Shown here: positions 1 to 7,702 of the stretch, piece after piece
How the letters are laid out: each line of letters starts with the position of its first letter
How positions within the stretch are numbered: position 1 is the first letter of the stretch
DNA from: CAZUYC01 sp964624475
GTDB taxonomy: Bacteria > Myxococcota_A > UBA9160 > SMWR01
Assembly: GCA_964624475.1 (NCBI GenBank)
Contig: CAZUYC010000100.1
Coordinates: 1-64,000 of the forward strand
DNA length: 64,000 bases
Reading direction: 5' to 3'
Notes under the pieces: generated by a model
What the model was told of the DNA's origin: nothing
What the model saw: the letters and a program-made list of their open reading frames with translations, nothing else
The model's database searches: none
Program-made: the position numbers and the translations under genes

Positions 1-180
1 CGCCGCGGCTCCCGAACCGCTCACGAGCGCATCCTCTGTGGCGCGGAGCGAATCGGCCAGGTCCATGGCCGTCTCCTCGGCGTCGAGCCGGGTGAGCGCG
101 CGCTCCTGAGCGCCTCCCCCGCCGGGGCTCGTGACGATCGCTAGAAACAGAGCGGCCAGAGCGACCCGTCGCTCTCCCAT
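1..180 (-). CDS. Exported protein, N-terminal 60 residues only
   Basis: The ATG is at 178-180 on the minus strand and the frame runs open off the left edge of the window, so only the first 60 residues are visible. They start MGERRVALAALFLAIVTSPG, a basic n-region and a hydrophobic core typical of a Sec signal peptide, with likely cleavage near GGAQ-E. The mature part begins with a charged, probably helical stretch (ERALTRLDAEETAMDLADSL). No domain can be named from this fragment. It lies 22 bases downstream of the lipoprotein gene ending at 203 on the same strand, so it may share its transcript. Confidence 0.55.
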   Translation of the reverse strand, partial: MGERRVALAALFLAIVTSPGGGGAQERALTRLDAEETAMDLADSLRATEDALVSGSGAAA

Positions 181-202
181 CGCTCCCTCCTCCACCGCAA
201 GT

Positions 203-1330
203 CTACATCGTGGGACCGGCGACGAACACGCTCGTCGCGGGCACGATCTCGACACCGTCCCTGTCATGGCTGCGAACCGACCCGCCCTGGATCGTGACGC
301 CCGAGAGCGCGTCCGACAGTCGACCGCATGCATCGAAGGCTCGGAGCTGGTAGCTGATCGCGACCGAGCTGGTGACCTCTTCCGGGTCCACCACCTTCAC
401 GAGTGCAGACCCGGTCTGCGGCGTGCAGTCCGCGGGCGGTGGCGACGCATCAGGGGTCAGGAGTGCGAGCGCAGAGCTCCGCTGAGCACGGTTCAGCTGG
501 ACTCCCAGGATCTCGATCTTCTCGCGCGGGTACTCCACGACGAACTCGACGGCTCCGGGTGGGCTTTCCGCGAAGGGATTGTGCAGGTAGACCCCGAACG
601 CGGGGCTCGGCACGACGTCCCGGGCATCGTCTTGCTCATTTCCGGGTCCGCTTTCCCAGGTCGGTTCCGATCCAAGGGTTCCGCCGGTCCCAACCCTCCA
701 ACCGATGAAGTCGTTGTGCTTGGCCCCCGCTCCCGCCACGATCCGGATCGGGATCCGGAGGTGCGGGTCAGCGTACGGCACCTGGTACGAGTCGCGCTGG
801 CCCCAACCGACCCAGTCTCCGCCTTCGAGCTGAGGCTGCTCCCTGACGAACCCATAGGGCGAGGTCGCCGACCGCCGGTAGCGTTCGACCTTGATCGTGT
901 AGTTGTTCGGCACGGGAACCTGAGACGGAATGTCGACCAACGCGATCGTCTGCGCTCCCGAGAAGCCCGGGTCGAGCCCGACCGCGGCGGGCGAGTTCTC
1001 GTCGGCGCGCACCCGCGTCACGTACCGGACCGGAAGGTAGGTCCGGAAGTTACCCGCGCCTCCATACAGCGAGAACACGAGCTCTCCGCGAGCCTCGTCC
1101 TCCGCCGCGCTGCCGGACGGATAGCCCATAGCCAGGTTCAGGCTCGTCGTCAGGAAGAACCGACTCATCGGATCGGAGAGCGCGTGTCCGAAGCCCGCCG
1201 TGTAGGTCGGCGGGATGGCGACCGAGATCGTGGTGCCCGCGGCTGCCACCCGCGGGACGGGCTCCGATCCACACGCCACGATCAAGAGGAGCACGAGGCC
1301 CAGATACAAGGCTTGGATCTGTCGATTCAC
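203..1330 (-). CDS. Predicted lipoprotein, tandem paralogue A
   Basis: The 375-residue product starts at a GTG (1328-1330) and opens with a lipoprotein signal ending in the lipobox LIVAC, so Cys20 should be lipidated. I do not recognise the family. It is clearly a paralogue of the next gene upstream (1346-2443): both share GSEPxPRVA, GTTISxAIPP, EDEARGELVFSL, TYLPVRYxTRVxxDEN, LDPGFSG/VDPGFSG, PQLEGxDWxGWGQ, PREKIEILGVQL and a C-terminal ATSV motif. The repeated PREKIEILGVQL segment followed by RSSAxALLxPD may be one beta-rich domain. The gene is 15 bases from its paralogue, in the same direction, pointing to a tandem duplication in one operon. Position and signal imply an envelope role; the function is unknown. 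Confidence 0.75.
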   Translation of the reverse strand: MNRQIQALYLGLVLLLIVACGSEPVPRVAAAGTTISVAIPPTYTAGFGHALSDPMSRFFLTTSLNLAMGYPSGSAAEDEARGELVFSLYGGAGNFRTYLPVRYVTRVRADENSPAAVGLDPGFSGAQTIALVDIPSQVPVPNNYTIKVERYRRSATSPYGFVREQPQLEGGDWVGWGQRDSYQVPYADPHLRIPIRIVAGAGAKHNDFIGWRVGTGGTLGSEPTWESGPGNEQDDARDVVPSPAFGVYLHNPFAESPPGAVEFVVEYPREKIEILGVQLNRAQRSSALALLTPDASPPPADCTPQTGSALVKVVDPEEVTSSVAISYQLRAFDACGRLSDALSGVTIQGGSVRSHDRDGVEIVPATSVFVAGPTM

Positions 1331-1345
1331 CTGCGATCCCCCGCT

Positions 1346-2443
1346 CTAGAACGCGAGAGGATTCAAGACCCCGACGGACGTGGCGGGCGTGATCTCTTCA
1401 CCGCTTCCGTCGTAGGCTCGGACCGACGCGCTCGGAATCGTCACGTCGCCCGCCGCGAGGAGCCCGCAGCCCGCTTGATCGAGAGGCCGGACCCGGTAGG
1501 CCACCTGGATCGCAGCGGTCGCGGCTTCGGGGTCTGCGACGCTGATGCCCACGGTTCCAGATTGCGAGCTGCAACCGGACACCGATCCGGTATCCGGACT
1601 CAGAAGCGCCACCGCGGAGCTGCGATCCGCGCGCTCGAGCTGTACCCCCAGGATCTCGATCTTCTCCCTCGGATAATCGAGCGCGAGATCGATGGCCGCT
1701 GGCGCTGCTTCGGATTCGCCGTGCAGACGAATCCGGATCGCGGGGTGCGGCACGATGAGCTTCGCATCGTCGCTCACTTCGTCATTGGCAAGGGTTCCGA
1801 AGAACTCGGCCCATCCCGTGAAGGCGTTGTACCTGGCCGCCGAACCCGCCACGATCTGGATGGGGATCCCCTGATGAGGATCAGCAGGGCTCTGCCCCCA
1901 CCCGATCCAATCCTCTCCCTCGAGCTGCGGCTGGGGGTCGAGGTTCTCGAACGCATGGCCCACGGCAATGGGATCCCGGCGGTAGAGGTCGACCTGGATC
2001 GAGTAGGAGTTGGCGAGCACGGCTTTGGGAATGTCGAGCAGCGCGATCGCTTGCCCGCCCGAGAACCCTGGGTCCACCGCCGTTGCGGCCGGCGCGTTCT
2101 CGTCTGGATGAACCCGGGTGATGTAGCGCACCGGGAGGTAGGTGACGAACGTGCTGCCGCTCATGAGCGAGAACACCAGCTCACCTCGGGCTTCGTCCTC
2201 GAGTCCGCTGGTCGAGGAGTAGCTCGGGGCTGGAAGCGGTGCCGTGACGAGACTGTCGGGATTGGTCACGAGATACTGGATCATCTGGTTGGACATCGCG
2301 CGACTGAAGCCGACGGGATAGGAGGGCGGGATCGCGATCGAGATCGTGGTCCCGGTGACGGCGACTCGCGGGATGGGCTCGGATCCGCAGCCGAGGGTTG
2401 CGAGAAGCCCCGCACTGGTCCACCACAACCGGCGTCGATCCAT
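1346..2443 (-). CDS. Predicted lipoprotein, tandem paralogue B
   Basis: A 365-residue lipoprotein with the lipobox LATLGC near residue 19 and a start ATG at 2441-2443, preceded by GGAGCCCGCA. It aligns end to end with the product of 203-1330 by eye, sharing the GTTIS-AIPP, EDEARGELVFSLM, TYLPVRYITRVHPDEN, DPGFSGGQAIALLDIP and YPREKIEILGVQLERADRSSAVALL stretches. It differs mainly in loop lengths around the PQLEGEDWIGWGQ motif and in the C-terminal third. The family is not known to me. An uncharacterised beta-rich envelope protein is the safest description. Confidence 0.75.
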   Translation of the reverse strand: MDRRRLWWTSAGLLATLGCGSEPIPRVAVTGTTISIAIPPSYPVGFSRAMSNQMIQYLVTNPDSLVTAPLPAPSYSSTSGLEDEARGELVFSLMSGSTFVTYLPVRYITRVHPDENAPAATAVDPGFSGGQAIALLDIPKAVLANSYSIQVDLYRRDPIAVGHAFENLDPQPQLEGEDWIGWGQSPADPHQGIPIQIVAGSAARYNAFTGWAEFFGTLANDEVSDDAKLIVPHPAIRIRLHGESEAAPAAIDLALDYPREKIEILGVQLERADRSSAVALLSPDTGSVSGCSSQSGTVGISVADPEAATAAIQVAYRVRPLDQAGCGLLAAGDVTIPSASVRAYDGSGEEITPATSVGVLNPLAF

Positions 2444-2501
2444 TGCGGGCTCCCGGGGCTAGCGACCTGGCAAGGCGCGCCAGCGGCACCGGCCGAGCAT
2501 A

Positions 2502-3179
2502 TCACGACCCGGCCGCAGACCGGCGAACTCGCATTCGCTGCCGCAACCCTGGGCTCCGAGCCCAGAGGAGCGCCCCCGTTGCCGTTGCGAAATACAGCGC
2601 GTAGAGCGCGCGCTGCGGCTCGAGCCTCGTCTCCGATCCGATCGCCGCGCTGTGTACGAGCACCAGGAGAAGAGCCGCGTAGCCGAGCCAGTGAAAGCGC
2701 TTCCAGATCGCCTGCATCGACGGCCGACGGCGAAGCGACGTGGCGCCCCAGGTGACCAGGAGCGCGTAGAGGCCCAGGGCCCCGAGCGCGAGCATCCGCC
2801 GGTAGTAGCCAGCCCCCACCCGCGGGGCGAGGAGCTCCAGCGATGAGGCCCCATCCGATCGCAGCGCTACGGCCGCGAGGAAAAGTCCGACGTGTGCGAC
2901 GGCCGCCAGCGCCGCCGAGACTCCGAGGGCGCGATGGGTTCGCATCACGTCTCGAGACCCTAGCCAGCTCCCGGCCATGCTGCGGAAAGCCCCCAGCAGC
3001 ACTTGCAGCCAGATGAAAGTGAGCGCGTAGAGGCCCACCCCCCGCGAGAGCGCGTAGAGAAACTGCCCCGGTGGAGCCGAGGGGCTCGAGTACTGCCGGA
3101 GATCGCCGGCATTCGAGAGAAAGACCAGGCCAGGGATGACGAGGACGATGGCCAACGCCAGCTCGAACGCGCGCCTCAC
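2502..3179 (-). CDS. MsrQ-like / ferric-reductase-like transmembrane heme protein
   Basis: The start chosen is the GTG at 3177-3179, whose GTGA overlaps the TGA stop of the rhodanese gene by 4 bases, a classic coupling. This gives 225 residues, not the much longer open frame. About six membrane helices are visible (LALAIVLVIPGLVFLS, LYALTFIWLQVLLGAF, ALGVSAALAAVAHVGLFLA, MLALGALGLYALLVT, WLGYAALLLVLVHSA, LYALYFATATGALLW). Conserved histidines at THRALG, AHVGLF, RFHWLG and LVHSA are spaced as in ferric-reductase-like/YedZ(MsrQ) b-heme domains. The family role is to pass electrons from quinols to a periplasmic reductase; no MsrP partner is visible here. Pairing with a rhodanese suggests sulfur redox chemistry, which is inference. 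Confidence 0.7.
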   Translation of the reverse strand: MRRAFELALAIVLVIPGLVFLSNAGDLRQYSSPSAPPGQFLYALSRGVGLYALTFIWLQVLLGAFRSMAGSWLGSRDVMRTHRALGVSAALAAVAHVGLFLAAVALRSDGASSLELLAPRVGAGYYRRMLALGALGLYALLVTWGATSLRRRPSMQAIWKRFHWLGYAALLLVLVHSAAIGSETRLEPQRALYALYFATATGALLWARSPGLRQRMRVRRSAAGS

Positions 3180-3670
3180 GGCCGCAGGGCCTCGCAACGC
3201 ACGAGCGCCTCCTCCCACGCCTCCGAGTCGGTCTTGCCGACGAGGCTCCCGGCCGTCGGAAGACCATCGTGCTTCCAGCCGCGGATGCCGAGGCCTTCGA
3301 GCAGCCGGACCTCCGGGAAGCCCAGGGCGACGAGGCGTCTTGCGCCCTCGAAGCCGCGGAAGTCCTTGAGGCAGTAGGGGACGAGCAGCTCCCCGCCGCC
3401 AAGCTCCGGGAGAGCCCGCTCGTTCATCTCGCGCACTGGCATGTGGATCGCGCTCGGGATGTGCTCCTCCGCGAACTCCTCGGGCTCGCGCACGTCGACG
3501 AACGTGACGGGGCGGCCCCCCGCGAGGAGCGCACAGAACTCGGCCGTCGTGATCCGGCCGATCGCATCCGCCGAAGCGGTGTCGGATCCCTGCGCCTGGG
3601 CGGAGAGCCAGACCGCATACCCGGCGAGAGTGGGCAGCACGACCGCAAGAGACAGGCGGCCCGGCTTCAT
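3176..3670 (-). CDS. Exported rhodanese-domain protein
   Basis: A 164-residue protein starting MKPGRLSLAVVLPTLAGYAVWLS, a signal peptide or N-terminal anchor. ATG 3668-3670 is preceded by GGAGAGGCG. The rest is a single rhodanese domain: ITTAEFCALLAGGRPVTFVDVREPEEFAEEHIPSAIHMP is the typical DVRE(P)-E--GHI-GA motif, and the active-site loop reads YCLKDFRG, so the catalytic Cys is followed by a charged loop. Known members move sulfur between thiols or serve as thiol carriers; here the domain would face the periplasm. It overlaps the downstream MsrQ-like gene by 4 bases, so the two are probably made in equal amounts. Substrate unknown. Confidence 0.8.
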   Translation of the reverse strand: MKPGRLSLAVVLPTLAGYAVWLSAQAQGSDTASADAIGRITTAEFCALLAGGRPVTFVDVREPEEFAEEHIPSAIHMPVREMNERALPELGGGELLVPYCLKDFRGFEGARRLVALGFPEVRLLEGLGIRGWKHDGLPTAGSLVGKTDSEAWEEALVRCEALRP

Positions 3671-3749
3671 CGCCTCTCCATGCCCTGGGCACTCGGGCCG
3701 GGCCAGCTTATACCGAGGGGAGTCGGGCCCACAAGCTCGAGAGGGGCGA

Positions 3750-4274
3750 CTATCGCTCGGGAGACGCCCCGCGCGACGCCGCGTCGCGGAGCAGATCGAG
3801 GAAGTCGAAGCAGGCGGCGAGCGCGGCATCGGGATCGGGAGAAGCGCGCAAGATTCCTCCGAGCACGCGTTCGAAGCGGATCGAGGGGTCGGCGCCGCTT
3901 CTGGCCCAGGCTCGGATCTCGATCGCGTGGATCAGCCGGCCGAGCTCGACGACGAACGGGTCGGCCAAGGCCTCCTGCGCGATCAGCACTTCGAGCGCGG
4001 AGCGGCGCGCGTCACGGCGCAGGGGCGCGTCCGGTAGGTCGAAGAGCACGACGCCGGCCGGCATCTGGTCCTCGGCGTGGAACTCGAAGGTCGCTTCGGC
4101 GTCCACGAATCGCTGGATCGCCCAGGCGGTCGCGCAGCGGTCGGGCTCGACGAGGGGAGTCGTCGCGTAACGGGTGCCGCGATCGGCGGCAGCCGCGGAT
4201 GGCGCCGCCGCAGCCGCGCCGAGAGCGATGGCCCACGCGGCAGCCCAGGATCGCGAAGCACCCCGCTCGCTCAC
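3750..4274 (-). CDS. Exported ChrB C-terminal-domain-like protein
   Basis: A 174-residue protein with an Ala-rich signal peptide (AAAWAIALGAAAAAPSAAAA) and a GTG start. The mature part begins RYATTPLVEPDRCATAWAIQRFVDAEATFEF, closely matching the 'D(R/K)..(S/A)WLI.RFID..A.F' core of the ChrB C-terminal/chromate-resistance domain. It continues with a FDLPD segment and conserved acidic/histidine positions (LGRLIHAIEIRA). Stand-alone exported forms occur near chromate or sulfate genes and are of unclear function. No ChrA transporter is present, so a chromate role is not supported by context. It is 9 bases downstream of the ABC ATPase and could be part of that operon. Confidence 0.55.
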   Translation of the reverse strand: MSERGASRSWAAAWAIALGAAAAAPSAAAADRGTRYATTPLVEPDRCATAWAIQRFVDAEATFEFHAEDQMPAGVVLFDLPDAPLRRDARRSALEVLIAQEALADPFVVELGRLIHAIEIRAWARSGADPSIRFERVLGGILRASPDPDAALAACFDFLDLLRDAASRGASPER

Positions 4275-4283
4275 GAGCCGAGT

Positions 4284-4977
4284 CTATCCGAGGAGCGCGC
4301 GAAGCTCCGAGGCGTCGAAGGGCCCCTCGAGCTTGCCCAGGCTCAGGAGCGAAGCGCGTCCGCCGACGAGCCCCAGATCCTCGGGTTGGTGCGTGACCCA
4401 GAGCGTCGTGATCGCGAAGCGCTTCGCGAACGCGACGAGCTGCCCCGCCAGCTCCCGGCGGCTCCGCAGGTCGACGTGGGCCAGGGGCTCGTCGAGGAGC
4501 AAGAGCCTCGGCCGCTTCGCGATCGCCCTCGCAATCCCGAGGCGCTGTCTCTCTCCGCCCGAGAGCTCCCCCGGTCGCTCGCCGGCGCGCCGCGCGAGCC
4601 CCACGAAGTCCAGGATCTCCTCCACCCTCGGGTACGCATCGTCCTCGCCCGACCGCTCCCACCGGCGCCCCAAGGTGAGGTGTGAGCGCACGGTCAGATG
4701 CGGCCACAGGGCGTCCTCCTGGAAGGCCATCCCGACGCCCCGGCGGTGCGGGGCGATCAGAATCGTCCCGACGGCGGAGGCCTGCTGCCCGTCGAGGTGT
4801 ACGGCCCCCTCGGTTGGAGCGAGGAGACCCGCGATCACGCGCAGGAGGCTCGTCTTTCCGGCGCCGCTCGAGCCGACGAGGAGCCGGAGCTCTCCAGTCT
4901 CGAGATCCAGGCCTCGCGCCCGCGAGGACGCTCTTGCCTCCCAGGATGAGGTGGACCTCGCGAAGCTCGAGCCTCAG
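4284..4977 (-). CDS. Fe3+-type ABC transporter ATP-binding protein, frameshifted
   Basis: The ATPase of the importer encoded by 4284-7546. The C-terminal part is a normal ABC domain: Walker A GSSGAGKTS, Q-loop AFQEDALW, signature LSGGERQRLG, Walker B LLLLDEPLAHVD, H-loop VTHQ. The N-terminal strand (LELREVHLILGGKSVLA) sits in another frame. Removing one G from the GGG at 4919-4921 joins them as KSVLAARGLDLETGEL. No ATG/GTG/TTG precedes the N-terminal part. A CTG at 4975-4977, six bases after CGGAG and overlapping the permease TGA as CTGA, is the best candidate start. With one base removed the product is 230 residues. Without the repair, only a start inside the domain (GTG 4838) is available, which loses Walker A. 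Confidence 0.7.
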
Positions 4978-6536
4978 CGCCAGCTCCGATCGAGCCGGCG
5001 AGCGAGACCGAGCAGACCCAGGAAGAGCCCCGCGGACAGGATGGCCTGGGTGAGAGCGAGCGCCGCCGCGGCGCCCCGCTCCCCGTAGTGGATCAGGTTG
5101 TCCACGCGCAGCGGGAGCAGCTCGATTCCCGGCGGCACCGTGAGCACCAGGAGGCCGGAGGCGGCGAGCGAGTCGGCGGCAACGGCCGCGGACGCGACGA
5201 GCGCGAGCGGGGCGATCAGCGGAAGCTCGACTCGAAGGAAGCGCCAAATGTCGCTCTCCTCTTGAAGGAGCGCGGCTTCGCGAAGGCCTCTCGGGAGGGA
5301 GAGCCGGGCGGCGGCGAGCAGTAGGGCCGCGGGCCCCGCCCAGCGCCCGACGAGACAGAGAGCAGGCTCCAGGAACGCGGGGAGTACCGTGAAGGGGCCC
5401 CACTCCCGTCCGAGCTCGACCCAAGCGATCGCGTAGGCCGAGCTCGGCACACAGAGCGGCAGCAGGAGGACGGCCGCGAGGGCGCGGCGCGCGCGAGCAG
5501 GCGCTCGCACGATCAGCTCCGAGGCGGCGAGCCCGAGGAGCGGGCACAGGCTCGCTCCAGCGAGAGCGATCCCGAGCGAGTGCCCGATGGCCCCTCCGGA
5601 ACTGCGAATCGCGCCGAGAGCCTCGGGCACGCGTTCGATCCCGAGGAATAGCCCCGCGAACGGGAGGCCGACCGTCACCGTCAAGGCCCCGACGAGGATC
5701 GTCCCGCCGAGCAGCCGCTCGCGACGCCCGAGCGACCAGTCGAGACGGCCGCTCGCCGAGGACCCCTGGGGTGGATCGCCGGGGAGCGTCGCGGCGAACG
5801 CGGCCGCGGTCGCGGCGCCGACTGCAACGAGGGGAATGCAGGCTCGCGCTGCCTCCGACGCATCGAAGCTCCCCGCATACAGGAGAAAGATCTCCACCGG
5901 ATAGGTGAGGACCTGGAGCAACGATGCGACGGCGTGATCCGAGAGGCAGAGGACGAAGACCAGAAGGGTCGCGGCGGCCAGCGCCGGGAAGACCCGGGGC
6001 AGGAGCACGAGGGCGGCGACCCGCGAGACCGTCATCGCCAGGAGCCCCGCCTCTTCCGGCGCGCGTGGCGCGGCTCGCGCCGCGAGGACCAGGGCCACGG
6101 CGACGAGCGGCGCGTGCGCGGCGCCGAGCACGGCGACGACGGCCATCGGCTGCCCGACCACGAACTCTCCGCCGGAAGCCCAGCGCTCGAGCGCCAGCCA
6201 GCCGAGCGCCAGGAGGTACGGGGAAACCCCCAGCGCGACGAGGAGGCTCCCGACTGCGACTCCCCGAGCGGCGAGGCGGATCCTTGCGAGGGGAACGGCG
6301 AGCAGGATTCCCGCGCAGAGGGCGAGTACGGTCGCGCCCGCCGCGATCGCGAGGCTCCGTGAGAGCAACCCTCCGCTTCGCGCGTCGAGGAGCCCGGGCC
6401 AACCGTTCCCCGGTGGATCCCCGTCCCAGGCCACCGTTGCGAGCCGCACCAGGGGGAGGAGGCCGAGCGCGAGTGTGGGGAGCGCCGCCAGGAGAGCTGT
6501 CGACGCGCCGACGAAGAGCTGGAGCCGCCTCGCTAT
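4974..6536 (-). CDS. Fe3+-type ABC transporter permease (two-domain, FbpB-like)
   Basis: A long permease with two binding-protein-dependent transport modules, each with an EAA-like loop (EEAGLLAMTVSRVAALVLLPRVFPALAAATLL and REAALLQEESDIWRFLRVELPLIAPLALVAS). This is the FbpB/SfuB double arrangement. The first standard start is GTG 6449 (491 residues), but the frame continues upstream through another hydrophobic helix (LQLFVGASTALLAALPTLALGLLPLV) back to an ATA at 6534-6536. That ATA lies nine bases after GAGGT and overlaps the solute-binding protein's TAG. I take ATA as the likely start (520 residues), because losing the first helix would be unusual. The gene overlaps both neighbours, so the three are translationally linked. 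Confidence 0.75.
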   Translation of the reverse strand: MARRLQLFVGASTALLAALPTLALGLLPLVRLATVAWDGDPPGNGWPGLLDARSGGLLSRSLAIAAGATVLALCAGILLAVPLARIRLAARGVAVGSLLVALGVSPYLLALGWLALERWASGGEFVVGQPMAVVAVLGAAHAPLVAVALVLAARAAPRAPEEAGLLAMTVSRVAALVLLPRVFPALAAATLLVFVLCLSDHAVASLLQVLTYPVEIFLLYAGSFDASEAARACIPLVAVGAATAAAFAATLPGDPPQGSSASGRLDWSLGRRERLLGGTILVGALTVTVGLPFAGLFLGIERVPEALGAIRSSGGAIGHSLGIALAGASLCPLLGLAASELIVRAPARARRALAAVLLLPLCVPSSAYAIAWVELGREWGPFTVLPAFLEPALCLVGRWAGPAALLLAAARLSLPRGLREAALLQEESDIWRFLRVELPLIAPLALVASAAVAADSLAASGLLVLTVPPGIELLPLRVDNLIHYGERGAAAALALTQAILSAGLFLGLLGLARRLDRSWR

Positions 6537-7525
6537 CGGACGAATACCTCGCGGCAGAAGGCGATGGCCTCAGGCAGATGGTCCGCGACCCGTTCGAAAT
6601 CGACCTCCAGAATCTGGAGCTGCTCCCGCGGCGGGAGAGCCTCGGGCCAGGCAAGCCCCGGGCGAAGCGGGATCTGGGCCCCCGGGGCGCGGGCGAGGGC
6701 GATCTCCACCTCCGGCGAGAGAAGGTAGTCGATCAGACGACGAGCCTCCCTGGGATTCGGCCCTCCGGCGACGAGGGCCACCGTGTTGGGGATCACGAGC
6801 GTACCGGCGGACTCCCGGCCCGGAAACATCATCTCGACGACATCGCCGCGCGCGCGGGCAGCGGCGACGTCGTCCGAGTCCGTCATCGCGACGGGGACGA
6901 TCCCTGCGACCACGAGATCGCGCGCCGTCGAGTTGCCATCGACCAGGCGCGGCTCGTTCGCCGCGAGCGCGCGCAGCCACTGCTGGGTCCGGGCGCTCCC
7001 CCAGGTGGCGAAGAGCGCGGCCACGTGGGTGGCCGTGGTTCCGAAGAGGGGATAGCCGAGTGCGAAGCGACCCTTCCAGCGGGGGAGCGCGAGCTCTTCG
7101 AAGCCTCGGGGCCGCTCCTCGAGTGAGACCGCGCTGGGCGCCACGGCGAGAACCCGAGCCCGCGCGGCGAACCCCGTCCAGTAGCCCTGCGGGTCCTTGA
7201 AGCGATCGGGGATCTCGGCGCCCGCGGGGCTCGCATACGGAGCGAGCACTCCCTCGCGCTGGAGCACGATCGTCCGGACCACCTCCGAGTTCCAGAAGAC
7301 ATCCGCGCGCGGGCCAGCCTTCTCGGCGATTAGCCGGTTCGCAAGCCCGACCGTCTTCGTCGCCTCGGTGTCGTAGACCGCATCCACGCGGATCCCCGTC
7401 TGGCGCTCGAACTCCCCGAGGACCGGCTCCGAGTACACCTGGTCGAGGGAGGTGTAGACGACCACCCTCGGTTCCGACGGGCCGCCGTCGCAGCCCGCCA
7501 TGGCGACGGCCGCCGCGGTCAGCAT
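6533..7525 (-). CDS. Fe3+-type ABC transporter substrate-binding lipoprotein
   Basis: A 330-residue periplasmic binding protein of the FbpA/FutA-like type: VVVYTSLDQVYSEPVLGEFERQTGIRVDAVYDTEATKTVGLANRLIAEK, then DVFWNSEVVRTIVLQREGVLAPY and the C-terminal PNTVALVAGGPNPREARRLIDYLLSPEVE. A short signal with lipobox AMAGC makes it a lipoprotein. From ATG 7525 the signal has no positive charge. An in-frame ATC at 7544-7546, six bases after AAGGAG, would give MTARIVSMLTAAAVAMAGC, a better signal peptide. The tandem-Tyr iron ligands of FbpA are not obvious, so iron is the family expectation rather than shown; thiamine or phosphonate binding remains possible. Confidence 0.78.
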   Translation of the reverse strand: MLTAAAVAMAGCDGGPSEPRVVVYTSLDQVYSEPVLGEFERQTGIRVDAVYDTEATKTVGLANRLIAEKAGPRADVFWNSEVVRTIVLQREGVLAPYASPAGAEIPDRFKDPQGYWTGFAARARVLAVAPSAVSLEERPRGFEELALPRWKGRFALGYPLFGTTATHVAALFATWGSARTQQWLRALAANEPRLVDGNSTARDLVVAGIVPVAMTDSDDVAAARARGDVVEMMFPGRESAGTLVIPNTVALVAGGPNPREARRLIDYLLSPEVEIALARAPGAQIPLRPGLAWPEALPPREQLQILEVDFERVADHLPEAIAFCREVFVR

Positions 7526-7702
7526 CGAGACGATCCTTGCTGTGATTTCGCGCTCCTTCGCGCTTGATTCCCAGCGGGGCCTCGTGCAGGATGACGCCGC
7601 CGCAGTCGAGCCAGGGTTCCATGGTACCGTGAGCCCTCGGCTGAGCGAGGGTCAAACACTACGCACCGGCGGATGCACTTGCCCCGACGAAGCCGCCTCC
7701 CG

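Noticed and set aside
7630..7650. Hairpin CCCTCG-GCTGAG-CGAGGG between the divergent importer and beta-helix genes
   Set aside because: Short stem without T-run and in a promoter region; could be an operator but nothing supports more than chance in GC-rich DNA.
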